From: Epinephelus fuscoguttatus
Lineage: Eukaryota > Chordata > Actinopteri > Perciformes > Serranidae
DNA: 64,000 nt
Direction: 5' to 3'
Assembly: GCF_011397635.1 (NCBI RefSeq)
Contig: NC_064771.1
Coordinates: forward strand, 16,865,379 to 16,929,378
Shown here: in pieces, positions 24,481-34,873 of the stretch
Numbering within the stretch: the first letter of the stretch is position 1
Layout: each line of letters begins with the position of its first letter
Translations under genes and position numbers: made by a program
The notes under the pieces: generated by a model
Seen by the model: the letters and a program-made list of their open reading frames with translations, nothing else
Told to the model about the DNA's origin: nothing
Database searches by the model: none

Positions 24481-27400
24481 GTGAGTAAAAATGATGATAT
24501 AGTATGACATAAGGCCACTGTATCATGGTGTAACAGTATGTTTTATACTGTGTGTGTCACATTTGCTGCTGATAAGAAAATTATATTAAGCTCAGACGTG
24601 TTGGACGCCTGTATTTGATACATAGAATATACATTTAAACTGTTGCTGAGGCTGTCATAGAGTGGTAGTTTAAAACCTTGTTACTTCATAGTAAGGGGAC
24701 AGCACTGAACTGCCATAGTACAGTCCAGTATAACAACCCCACAAAGTACAGTCTCCTTGGCTCAGTCACAAAGAAAGTATTTCTAAAAGACTGACTGTAT
24801 TGGATTAAATAGATTATAAGAATATTAATGACACACTGTTCATTCATTTACAATTTATTAGGCTGGTGTGAACTTTAGTTAAGTCCAGGACAAAATGCAC
24901 TTTGCCAAACATCAAGTCCAAAAGTTTAAGGCTGAATCAAAAGCAGGACCCACTTTAAAGGCCCTACGAAACTACAGTCAACCCACACAGGTGTTTTCAT
25001 TTATGTAGCTGAGACTGCTCGGTGACATCATGTAATTACAAACCTGGCTCCAAATAACTGAGCCACTTATTATATCAGTTTATATTGTGATTTAGTGCCG
25101 CATATTCCCAAACAAATTAATTAGCACAAACCAGTTTATGCTTATTTAAAACAGCAGCTTTTGAGGGCCCCCAGAGCTCTGTGGCTGTGTTGCAGATGAC
25201 CATGACCATTTTTATATCAGCTGCTTACCCTATGTTATGTTGAATGCGTGAGGACAACTTTGTTTTTCTCACATGCAGTTAAAGGGGTTCACGTTTAACA
25301 ACAGTAAAACTACATCAAAACAGTCTATAAACTCTCATACAACTCATGCTGCATAATCCAAGTCACATTTATCCAGTCGTGTGGCTCAGTACTTCCCACA
25401 CAGGGAGCTCTTTCTTTTTTTTTTTAAAAGGTATTTTTTGGGGCATTTCGGCCTTTAATTGATAGGACAGACAAGCGTGAAGGGGGGAGAGAGATGGGAA
25501 TTGACATGCAGCAAAGGGCCACAGTCTGGAGTCGAACCTGGGCCGCTGCGGCAACAGCCTTGTACATGGGGCGCCTACTCTACCACTAAGCCACCGACGC
25601 CCCAGAGACGGAGCTCTTTCTGAACTAAAAGTGAAGCTTTCCTGTGTTCTCCTCAAAGCCAGACCCCACTGACAAAAGCAATAATTTAACCACACTGAAC
25701 ACAGGTGCTGCTGGTCCACCACCGCCTCGATCTGGAGTTTGTTGGTGTTATTGTGTGGCTTTGCTTAATCCGAGCTAACCCTTTAAAACAACAAAGTCAC
25801 ACAGTAACACTAATTGAGGCTGCGGTAGACCAGCAGCTCCTGTGTTCAGTGAGGTAAAATTACTGCTTTTGTCAATGGAGTCTGGCTTTAAAGATGTAGA
25901 GGAGTTTCTTTTTTAGTTGTCTGTTTGGCAAGTACTGAGCATACGGCTGGATAAATGAGACTTTGATTTTCATTCAGCGGAGGCATGTGAGAAAAACAAA
26001 GATTTTTTACAGATTTAACACAACACGGGATGAGTTATTGATATACAAATGATCATTTAGGGGGTTAAGTATTTTTTCAAGGATTAAAAGTGATGTAGAC
26101 CTGTAGCAGGAGCTTTCTAACGTGCAGCTAAGCGTCTTCCTGAATAAATGCATTGAGCTGCGTATTTGGTGAGCTTTTGGGGCTGTTATGTAATGTACAC
26201 ATGTATGAAACTATATTTTTTTGTGGCGCAAAGTGGACAAGACAGAAAAAGTCCAGGTTCAGTTAGAGCCAAGCAAGCAATATTTTGCATTAGATTAAGA
26301 GAAATCCATTAAGCCTGGTTGTCACAGTCTCAAGTGCCTTAACAAGACAGCAGTGAACTTTAATTCTTCTCATAGGAACCATGTGACTGGAGGTCGGTGT
26401 CCCAGTAAGGCTACCATTAATGGGAAGACTGTGGTTATAACAGGAGCCAACACAGGCATCGGGAAGGAGACTGCCAGAGAACTGGCCAAGAGAGGTGTGG
26501 AGAAAATCTGACCGTGATTTGGTGCAAAAAGACACATTTCATGAAATCTTTAGTAGTTTTTTGCTCTCAGTGACACGCTCCTTTTCCCATTTCGCCATCG
26601 CCAGGGGGTCGGATCATTATGGGATGTCGTGACAAGGAGAAGTGCGAGGCAGCTGCGAAAGAGATTCGAGGGAAGACACTGAATCCTAACGTTTACGCGT
26701 GTCACCTCGACCTGGCTTCTGTGAAATCCATCCGAGAGTTTGCAGAGAGAATCAGACAAGGTGAGGAAACGAGACATGTCACGGTCACTTCTCCAGTTAT
26801 GCGGCGAGTTATAGAAATAAAGCACATATAGTAAGAGTTCTGAAGCATGATCTTTATTGTCTTATAGAGGAGAGGCAAGTGGACGTACTGATAAATAATG
26901 CAGGAGTCATGAGATGTCCAGCAGGGAAGACAGAGGATGGCTTCGACATGCAGTTTGGAGTTAACCACTTAGGTACTTGAATGAATATCTAACATCTAAA
27001 TGAAACTCTCTCTAAGAAAATCGATCTAAATTATCTTTACATTCTGATAAAGTCTCCTTCGCTCCATCACTACCTGATTCTGAGAGTTTCTGTCTTCCTC
27101 CAGGCCACTTCTTGTTGACAAATCTTCTGCTTGATAAGTTGAAAGAGTCCGCCCCCAGCAGAGTGATCAACCTGGCCTCACTCGCCCACATCGTTGGAAA
27201 GATTGACTTCGAGGACCTGAACTGGGAGAAGAAGAAGTTTGATACCAAGCAGGCGTATTGTCAGAGCAAGCTTGCCAATGTTCTGTTCACCAGAGAGCTC
27301 GCCAAGCGATTACAAGGCAAGTCTACTGGCTGTTGCATATGTGGGCATGTGTGGGAGGGAGTACGGCCTATGTTCTTGTTTGTAATTGGCCATTGGATAT

Positions 27401-29911
27401 GTATTTTTAAACAAAGCTGTGTGTATAACAGGCACAGGAGTCACGGTGAATGCTGTGCACCCAGGCGTTGTTGCCACGGAGCTCGGGAGGCACACGGGTC
27501 TGCACCAATCGCAGTTCTCGAGCTCTGTGCTCAGTGAGTATCCTGCTTCCTTATTGGATTCTGAATTTAGAGAAATCAATAAATGCTTACCTAATGCTGT
27601 GCAACAATTAGCTTAGTGCATGTTCTATTCTTGTCAACTTGTAGGTCTGTATAAATAAACATGAAGTGAGGGCATTTTTAGAATGAAAAGTTTCTTATCC
27701 AGAGCACTTAAACTTTCTAACTCTGAAAACAGAAGTGAAGAGAATGACAACTAAAGTATTAAAGTAAAGCAGTGGTCAGATCCACATTGTGGAATGCTAA
27801 ATCAGACACTTTGAAAATGGTGCTTTAAGTCACATAAGTATCAAAAATAAAAGTACTTAATGAGGAAAAATAGCTCCTGTGACTGTCAGTGTATATTTTA
27901 TTGTTGGATTATTATTAATGATGCACAATGAGTAAGAAGCATTTTACTGTTACAGTCGGTTGAGATGAAGCTACTGCTTTATATCCTGTTGTTAGTGTAG
28001 TTTCATTCATAATAATCTTAAAGGTTCTGTGTGCCATTCTCAAGCAAAGGAGTTGAAGTATCTCGGGGTCTTGTTCATGAATTAGGTTAGAATGAGCGTT
28101 AGATGGATCGGCAGTATGGTGCAGCCTCTGCAGTGATGCAGGTGTTGCGCCGGACTGGCATGGTGAAGAGGGAGCTGAGCTGGAAGATGAAGCTTTCAAT
28201 TTACTGGTCCATCTACGTCCCAACTCTCCTCTATGGTCATGAGCTCTGGGTAGTGACTGGAAGAATGAGGTCACGGATACAAGAAGCCGAAATGAGTTTC
28301 CTCCGTGGGGTGGCTGGGCTCAGCCTTAGAGATAGGGTAAGGAGCTCGGACGTATGGTGGGTGCTTGGAGTAGAGCCGCTGCTCCTTCGCGTCTAAAGGG
28401 GTCAGTTGAGGTGGTTCAGGCATCTGATCAGGATTCCTCCTGGGCGCCTCCTGTTAGAGGTGCCCCAGGCATGTCCCACTGGTAGGAGGCCCCAGGGCAG
28501 ACCCAGAAGACACTGGAGGGATTACATATCTCATCTGGCCTGGGAACACCTTGGGGTCCCCCAGGAGGAGCTAGGGAGAGGAACGTCTGGGTTGCCTTGC
28601 TTGGCCTGCTGCCCCTGCAACCTGGCTTCAGATAAGCGGATGAAAATGGATGGATGGTTCTGTATGGGATGTTTAGAGCATTAATGCAGCAGCAAACCAC
28701 TATTTTCTCTGTGGTTTGTTGCGGCAAGCTGGTCCGGCCGTGCATCCATGTAAGTGCATGTGTGTATGGGTACTCCGGCTTCCTCCCACAGTCCAAAGAC
28801 ATGCAGGTTAATTGGTGACTCTAAATTGTCCGTAGGTGTGAATGTGAGTGTGAATGGTTGTCTGTCTCTATGTGTCAGCCCTGTGACAGTCTGGCGACCT
28901 GTCCATGGAGTACCCCGCCTCTCCCCCAATGTCAGCTGGGATAGGCTCCAGTCCCCCCGCGACCCTCGAGGATAAGCGTTTACGAAAATGGATGTTTTTG
29001 GATGGATGGAAGTTGAAATTGTCATTTCATTCTGAAAGAAGTACATGAGACATCAAAACCAACTAATCAGAGCTGAGGAGTCTCTATCGCAGCTGTCAAA
29101 TTATCTTACATATATATTCAAATAAAACCTTTGAAATCTGAAATCAAAGTCCACCAGTGCTAATGTGATACAGCTTCTTGTTACTCATTCTGGGGATCAC
29201 TAAATGTATGTTTTTTATTTTTGTTCAGCAATGAGTATTTTTTTTAATTACATGCACTCATGGGTAATAAAAATCCTCCACTGTGTGGAAACAGTGTTTG
29301 TTATTGAGCTCATTTACAATCAGTGAAGAAGATAATAAAAATCTACAATGCAACGTTGCCAGATTCGGATATGAGTAAACTCAGTTGGTGCGCATTCATG
29401 TAAGTGTTTAATTTCTTAACGTGACTCAGACAACAACATGATTCCATTAAGTAGTTGAGTAGTTGGACTGGTACTTGACACTGGCTGATTCATTTGATAA
29501 AGTACTTGTATTCTGATGTGAAAGATGGTTAAAACATTCCTGCCGAGTTTAAAACCAAACCTGAAGTCTCCATCAACCCCCCCTACAGGTCCCTTTTTCT
29601 CCCTGTTGGTTAAGAGCCCAGAGCTGGGGGCCCAGCCCAGCGTCTACCTGGCAGTGTCCGAGGAGATGGAGGGGGTGACGGGAAGGTACTATGATGTGAT
29701 GACAGAGAAAGAACCGGCGCCCCAGGCCCTGGATGAGGACGCAGCTCGCAGGCTGTGGGAGGTCAGCAGCAGGCTGGTGGGTCTGGAGGAGGAAGGACAG
29801 TCTGGCAACACAAACCCACCAACAGAGGTCCAGAGCAAAGCTGCAGAGACTATCCCAGCACAGAGACAAGGACAGGGTCCAGGACCAGCTGTCAGTGCTG
29901 TGGGGCAGTAG
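24416..29911 (+). CDS. rdh13: Retinol dehydrogenase 13 (whole gene, 7 coding exons)
   Basis: Short-chain dehydrogenase/reductase; mammalian RDH13 is an NADP(H)-dependent retinal/retinol enzyme at the mitochondrial inner membrane. The exons are 24416-24480, 26376-26494, 26605-26760, 26868-26972, 27104-27316, 27432-27533 and 29589-29911 (1083 nt, 360 residues). The N-terminus [20 protein letters not shown] matches mammalian RDH13 almost residue for residue and is a hydrophobic anchor (about 4-21). The cofactor motif TGANTGIG is at 44-51, NNAG at 123-126, the catalytic Ser in NLASLAH near 174, and YCQSK with Tyr200 and Lys204. Later motifs HPGV and LVKSPEL are also typical. The C-terminus runs about 30 residues beyond human RDH13 (331). 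Intron 5 uses a GC donor. No polyadenylation signal was placed with confidence. Identification is firm. Confidence 0.95.
24481..26375. other. rdh13: rdh13 intron 1
   Basis: About 1.9 kb of non-coding sequence. The only recognised element is the tRNA-derived SINE at 25416-25609. Confidence 0.75.
25416..25609 (-). mobile_element. tRNA-derived SINE, copy 1, with perfect 12-bp target duplication
   Basis: Read on the minus strand, it starts GGGGCGTCGG and has an A box (TGGCTTAGTGGTAG, 25580-25593) and a B box (GGTTCGACTCC, 25528-25538). The body then runs into an A-rich 3' end. GGAGCTCTTTCT flanks it on both sides (25404-25415 and 25610-25621). It shares head and body with the copy at 51338-51526, also on the minus strand. 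The internal promoter boxes show a pol III-type SINE rather than a tRNA gene. Confidence 0.88.
26376..26494 (+). CDS. rdh13: rdh13 coding exon 2 (cofactor motif)
   Basis: After an acceptor ending CATAG the exon encodes [14 protein letters not shown] and the dinucleotide-binding motif TGANTGIG. It ends AAGAGAG then GTGTGG, a phase-1 junction within a Gly codon. Confidence 0.93.
26605..26760 (+). CDS. rdh13: rdh13 coding exon 3
   Basis: It encodes [19 protein letters not shown] and [17 protein letters not shown], the second beta-alpha unit with the conserved acidic DL motif. The acceptor is CCAG and the donor GTGAGG. Confidence 0.94.
26868..26972 (+). CDS. rdh13: rdh13 coding exon 4 (NNAG)
   Basis: It encodes [18 protein letters not shown] and FGVNHLG. 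NNAG is the structural SDR motif near residues 123-126. The junctions are TTATAG and GTACTT. Confidence 0.94.
27104..27316 (+). CDS. rdh13: rdh13 coding exon 5 (active site)
   Basis: It encodes [15 protein letters not shown], the catalytic Ser in NLASLAH and the YCQSK active-site pair. The 3' boundary at CAAG is followed by GCAAGT, so the next intron has a GC rather than a GT donor. A GT two bases on would break the frame. Confidence 0.93.
27432..27533 (+). CDS. rdh13: rdh13 coding exon 6
   Basis: It encodes [20 protein letters not shown] and the loop up to SSSVLS. The acceptor is AACAG and the donor GTGAGT. Confidence 0.93.
28085..28665 (+). mobile_element. Non-LTR retrotransposon fragment (C-terminal part of reverse-transcriptase ORF)
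   Basis: The frame encodes [36 protein letters not shown] and later [15 protein letters not shown] and [11 protein letters not shown], which I recognise as the C-terminal end of a widespread fish LINE polyprotein. A single in-frame TAA at 28394-28396 divides it, and there is no upstream RT domain. It ends with an ATGG-repeat tail at about 28640-28660. This is a dead 5'-truncated copy in rdh13 intron 6, on the same strand as the gene. Confidence 0.8.
28765..29012 (+). mobile_element. LINE 3'-end fragment (Maui/L2-like tail)
   Basis: The stretch from TACTCCGGCTTCCTCCCACAG through TGGGATAGGCTCCAG to GGATAAGCG, ending in GGATGGATGGA, matches a very common fish LINE 3' tail from memory. It lies about 100 bases downstream of the other LINE fragment in the same orientation. 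The exact family is uncertain. Confidence 0.55.
29589..29911 (+). CDS. rdh13: rdh13 last coding exon
   Basis: After CCCTACAG it encodes [20 protein letters not shown], the C-terminal helices with [14 protein letters not shown], then a Gln/Pro-rich tail ending at TAG 29909-29911. The 2-kb intron before it carries LINE fragments. Confidence 0.93.
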
Positions 29912-32900
29912 GGCCGCTCTGGCCTCTGGGCCAGCAGGGAATAATGGACCTTTATGGCTTTAGCTGTGCCAGGCTTGTTGGAACAATTAACCGTCTGAGG
30001 CTGTGAGTCTGGTTGTCTGTGTAAAGGCAGGCTTTTGTTCATGCCTTTATGTTCCTGCATCAGGATATTTTCTGTAAAACATGTCAACCTTTGACGGCGG
30101 ACTCTGACTCGTTTTTTTAAGTAAAACGGGAGCATTTTAAAGGAAGTATAGCATTTAAAGTTGAATTTAGAAACAAACACTCTCTTACTCACTTTAATAC
30201 ACTCAGGGGTTTATGACCTAACTCTGAGCGGGGTGCGGTGACATCAGATAAGCGTCGTCATCATTCAGGGATGATTCAGCATTGACATTCAGTGACGTTT
30301 TAGCAGAGGTGTGGACTCGAGTCACCTGACTTGGACTTGAGTCACTACTTAGTACTTCATATACATGAATTGTAAAAGATATGTCTATTAATTAGTAGAT
30401 TTTTTGTTTTTATTCATTTATTTATTTTTTTAGATATATCCTGAGACCAGAGGCTTGGAGGTGGGTTTAAAGGAAACACTTAGACATTTGCTCTTTGGTA
30501 ACATGGATGCAGAAGATCCAGGAATTTTTTTTTTCATTAGTCAAACTGTTTCTGGCTTTATGTACCACTGAGCAACTGTCATAGGAATGAAAAAAGGCCC
30601 ACCCTTCAACACTGTATCCAGCTCCTTTACACATCTCTTGGTTTATATATGTGATAGATACCAAGTAAAATCGAAACAACTGCCTGAAAATCCATGACGA
30701 TAAGTATCTGGCAGCCTTCAACCATTACACATTGTAATTTTAAACAGTGCTGAAGAGAACACTGCTTTACGCTAACGCTACATGTTAACGTTAGCAGCAA
30801 TAGATATTGCTGGGTGACAGAATTAGTGAGTGTATGTTTCATTGACTCCTCTTCTTGCACTCCTTTTGAACAAGGTTTAGCATCACATATTCTCACTTTA
30901 AATGATTTATATTAATTCAAAAACGTTGGAAAAATTATATGAACCGCTAAAATACAGTGCTTACAAGGACAAAAAACTATTTAGATGTATACGGTATGTA
31001 GGGCTGAAACTGAAGGACCTCAGAGAAACATCTCACCTGAAAATAATAGATAATAAATAGTAAGGATGACGACCCAAAAAGCCACTGAAATTAGAAATAT
31101 CAGCCATAAGACATGAATATTTGAACTTTATTTAACCTATTTCACATGCTTAATAATTTCAAGCATGTCTTAGTAATTTGAAGCATGCATGTATTTACAG
31201 AGGGAGGCATTCTTACGTATTATAACTGTAGGACCACATTGACAGCACTGCATGTGTTTTTATCATTGCTGGTTCAAGTAGTAGAATGCTGACAGATAGC
31301 GCCATCTGGCTGCAAGCATCAAAACAGACTTGGAGTTTCCTGCTGACCATTTATCCAGGTGTGCAGTTTTGTTTCAGATGTTTTAATGATTTCTCCATCT
31401 TGGAGTCTTTGATTTGGACTGTTTAAATCTGGAGTCAGCTTGCAGACTCTTGGAATTGCCTGACTTTCTGCCTTTTTTAAAAATCAAATTTGTGTTAATG
31501 TTGCATGGTGATTCAGTTTGCATTAGACTGCAATGCACTGCAAAGCAGACACACAATGTAAATTCATTTTCCTGATAAACTGTAATGATTTGCATCCTAG
31601 ATTATACAAGAATGAAAGGCAATAGTAAGAAAGTAGAAAAACACACTCAACACATAAAACTGCTTTGAATAAAAACCAAACGCTGGATCCACCCTGTTAA
31701 AACTATCTGTGGTTTAACATTTACGAGCATCCATTACCATTTATTCTAATTCTGCGCTGTTATAAGTGTACTTCTGTTTCTGCTCTTGTTTATTCCTGCC
31801 TCTAGCAAAACAAATCAAATTACAAAAGCACTCATCTTACATTTTTGATCGTCTCAGATCTCTCAGTGCACAGAAGAATATCCATCCCAAAAGTATTTGA
31901 GGGATCAATTGCATAGGGCTTTTTCCAACAGTAAATCCCAAAGTACAGATCAATAAGGGCCACTCTCGGCACTAATGCACAGCGATCAGCATCTGCCTTG
32001 AAACTGAAAACCCTGGATCGTTTATTTCAGTGTTGGTTTACCAGTGGAGACCCTCGCTGGTGCCATCCTAGAGGATGATGCTTATTGTAAATGAGCAACA
32101 GAATCACTGGGTTCTCCTCCGCTCTTCAGATTACCACTATACAGTCCCTAGGGCGTGATGCTGTCTAATAGTTTCTCTTTCTGGCGTGAATCAAATAAAG
32201 CCTGACCTCTAAAGTTCAGTGCTCCCAGTATTTTCTGAATTTTGACTCTGTTTTATTTGTATAGTGTCCTATGAGTACAGATTCTGTTTTAAACAATCTA
32301 GAATAAGTTTAGACAGTGATATTGCGTCCAAAATGGCATACCATGCACTACATCCCCAATATGTGTACTATTGTTTAACATACATTTTCAAACCTGTCAT
32401 TTTGTAAGTGACAGCAGGTTTCAATAGTGTGTTTAGACAGCAGGTCTACCTTTTAGTTCACACCAACATCAGGGACTGTGTCTTGAAATAGCAGTTGGCA
32501 GATGAGGCCGTAAGTATGCAGTTGAGTCATAAATGCTGCCAAATGTGCAAACAAATTGGTATTTTGGTGCCAGTGCTAAATGAGGAAAGGAGAACATACC
32601 CAATAACAACCACAGACATGAATTTTCCCAGTTTTTGGACGGTGTCCCAGTCGTGAACCTTACAGTCGTGATCAGCAGTCCTAATGGCAACAAGCATGAG
32701 AAAATAAAAAAAAGGGAGGGAATATTTCAGTGATTTATCAAACACCATATGACTCCAGAAAAAACCTTAACAGCAATAATTATCCAAAAACATTTCATAA
32801 CACAAGCAATATTAACTAAATTCAGAAGAGTTCATCGATTCTTTTTTTTTTAAACAACTTTTCTATTTAAAACACTGTAAATAAATGAAAAACTGACATA

Positions 32901-33960
32901 TGGAATTCTCTTATGTCACATTTTATATTCATTACACTCTTTCAACTTTACCACAAAATCCAGTTCACCACACATTTCATGGCCTTGTTGAAGATAACAA
33001 AGACGTCCTTAAGAATCTTCACTTCATCCGTCTTCTTAAGGGCCAGTCCAAACATAGAAGACCACACAATCAGGCTCAGCGCATTGGCTTCCCAGACAAA
33101 GACACCATACAGCTGCACTGTACTCTGAAACAAGATGCAGAACTCAATACTGACAGAAGTCTGAGAGCAACTTTGTGTATTTGTGTATCATTTGGTATTG
33201 CCATAAAATAAAAATACTTATTTTATTCATCACAATTTCAGTTCAATTTCAATTGTATCCATATGCTCAGTATCACAAATAACAATTTGCCTCAGACAGC
33301 TTTACAGCATAGGACACCCCCTGTCCTTGGACCTAAACCAAGTTAATGATGGTGTCTGATTTTTCCACTTACACGAGTAAATGTGACATTTAATTGTGAT
33401 GATACTAACCATATCAGATATTTCTTTGAAGAGGTTATCTTTGAAAATTAGACTTTGATATGCGTCAAGTGTTGTGATATTTTCTATTTTAATATTTAGC
33501 CAATCATTCACATACTGCCAAAACTGAAATGTGACTGACATGAATAAAAAAGATCAATTCAATAGATTCAATAGTTCAGGCCCTGCAAGACAAAAACAAC
33601 AGAGGTCAGCCTTAAAACCAATTTGCCACTTTTTTTTCGTTTCTGCTGCTGGATAATATCTACTAATGATTTTAAACTGTACTATTTTGGCCTTTGGAGA
33701 AATTGGCCATTACCTTATCTTATTATTTTATTTTTTATATTTATTGAGATTACAGAGCTGCCAGGACTTGTAAACTGGCGTAGTGTCCAGTGTTTGTATA
33801 CTGTAATATGTCAATAGTATTTAATTTACATAATAAGGTTGCGGACATGGGGTAAAAATTTATGTGATATTTTTTTTTAGCAATCACATAATGTTTTAAC
33901 CAACTATATATCATATTAGCACGGAATTTCAGACGCAGCCTGAGATATGTGGGCTCTTGA
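29912..33960. other. Intergenic region between rdh13 and decr2
   Basis: About 4 kb that should begin with the rdh13 3' UTR. A short repeat-like segment with TGGACTCGAGTCA lies near 30.3 kb. Otherwise no gene or clear element was recognised. Confidence 0.55.
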
Positions 33961-33975
33961 ACACACCTTGACCCG

Positions 33976-33993
33976 ACTTCATTACCCATAACG
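33976..33993 (+). promoter_or_regulatory. ZNF143/STAF-like motif upstream of decr2
   Basis: ACTTCATTACCCATAACGC resembles the ZNF143 consensus ACTACATTACCCATAATGC. It sits about 110-200 bases before the probable decr2 5' UTR exon, in a CpG-containing stretch. This is a by-eye match. Confidence 0.45.
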
Positions 33994-34079
33994 CTTCGCG
34001 AAAGGAAGGTGAAAAAGTAGCGTCAAAGTACAAATAGTTCGCACTGGCAAGAAACACCTAATGGGTGAGGAATAAAGGT

Positions 34080-34180
34080 GACCCGTCAGTTAGTATCGTG
34101 CTTCGTGTCGAGATTGTGTTTTCTCGAAGAGGAGGTAACGGTTCGTTCAGCGCTGCAAAACTAGCTTGTTTCCTCAGAAG
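34080..34180 (+). other. decr2: Probable decr2 5' UTR exon
   Basis: A strong donor, CAGAAG then GTAACG, at 34180/34181 lies in the GC-richer segment upstream of the decr2 start codon. The first coding exon is preceded by a pyrimidine-rich acceptor TTATTTATCAG at 34771, one base before the ATG. Together these suggest a non-coding first exon. The 5' limit shown is approximate. Confidence 0.45.
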
Positions 34181-34772
34181 GTAACGTTAATACGACAGCA
34201 GTCAATTTAGCTAACGTTACATGTTAACTGAAATTAACTGCACAGCCCTGCCAGTTAAACACTGTTGTTGCACTGCTAGCTGTAGATAGTTAAAAGACTA
34301 GCTTAAAATATGTTTAGGGGATAGACAAAATAACAAGTCGGTTGGTTAAAGCAGTGTCAGTCAGGGTTTAAAGCCTTGAGGTGCAGTGTTGTGAGGCAAC
34401 TTTCTACCTTGACTCATCATGATAACTGCCTTAACAACATACCTGTTAAAATGCCACATCTGATACAGCTGCTACTATAACTGTGGTTTTATTTTGAAAT
34501 TCTGTAATGTGGCACTGGTTACAAACATCAAGTGCACACAAATGTCCTGAAATACAATAGAAAAAACAGGATTAAGTAAAGTTTTACAAACAAAATAACG
34601 CTAAGTTTAGTTGATTTTTCCAGTTTTACCAACTGCTGTAGAGGGTTGTTGTATTTTGAGATGTTTCTGTTATTTGGTGCAACTCCTGCATTTACAAACC
34701 AGTCATTTACTGCCTTATTATTATAGTAATACCAGTGTGATTGCGTCCCATTAACATGCATTATTTATCAGT

Positions 34773-34873
34773 ATGGCAGAGCCACAGAGAAAAGGAGAGC
34801 TGCTACCCGAGGATGTTGGCACGGATGACTGCCTGACTTCGTACACACACATCTATAGTCCAGATCTACTAAA
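34773..34873 (+). CDS. decr2: decr2 coding exon 1
   Basis: It encodes [16 protein letters not shown] and [16 protein letters not shown], and stops within a Lys codon at the donor GTACGC. The start codon follows the upstream acceptor by one base. Confidence 0.93.

Larger units (their letters stand above)
27534..29588. other. rdh13: rdh13 intron 6
   Basis: A 2-kb intron. Its middle third is two LINE 3'-end fragments; the rest is unremarkable. Confidence 0.7.

Noticed and set aside
25528-25593. tRNA gene suggested by A and B boxes
   Set aside because: The boxes belong to a SINE head: no cloverleaf with a proper anticodon stem was seen, a long non-tRNA body follows, and target duplications flank it.
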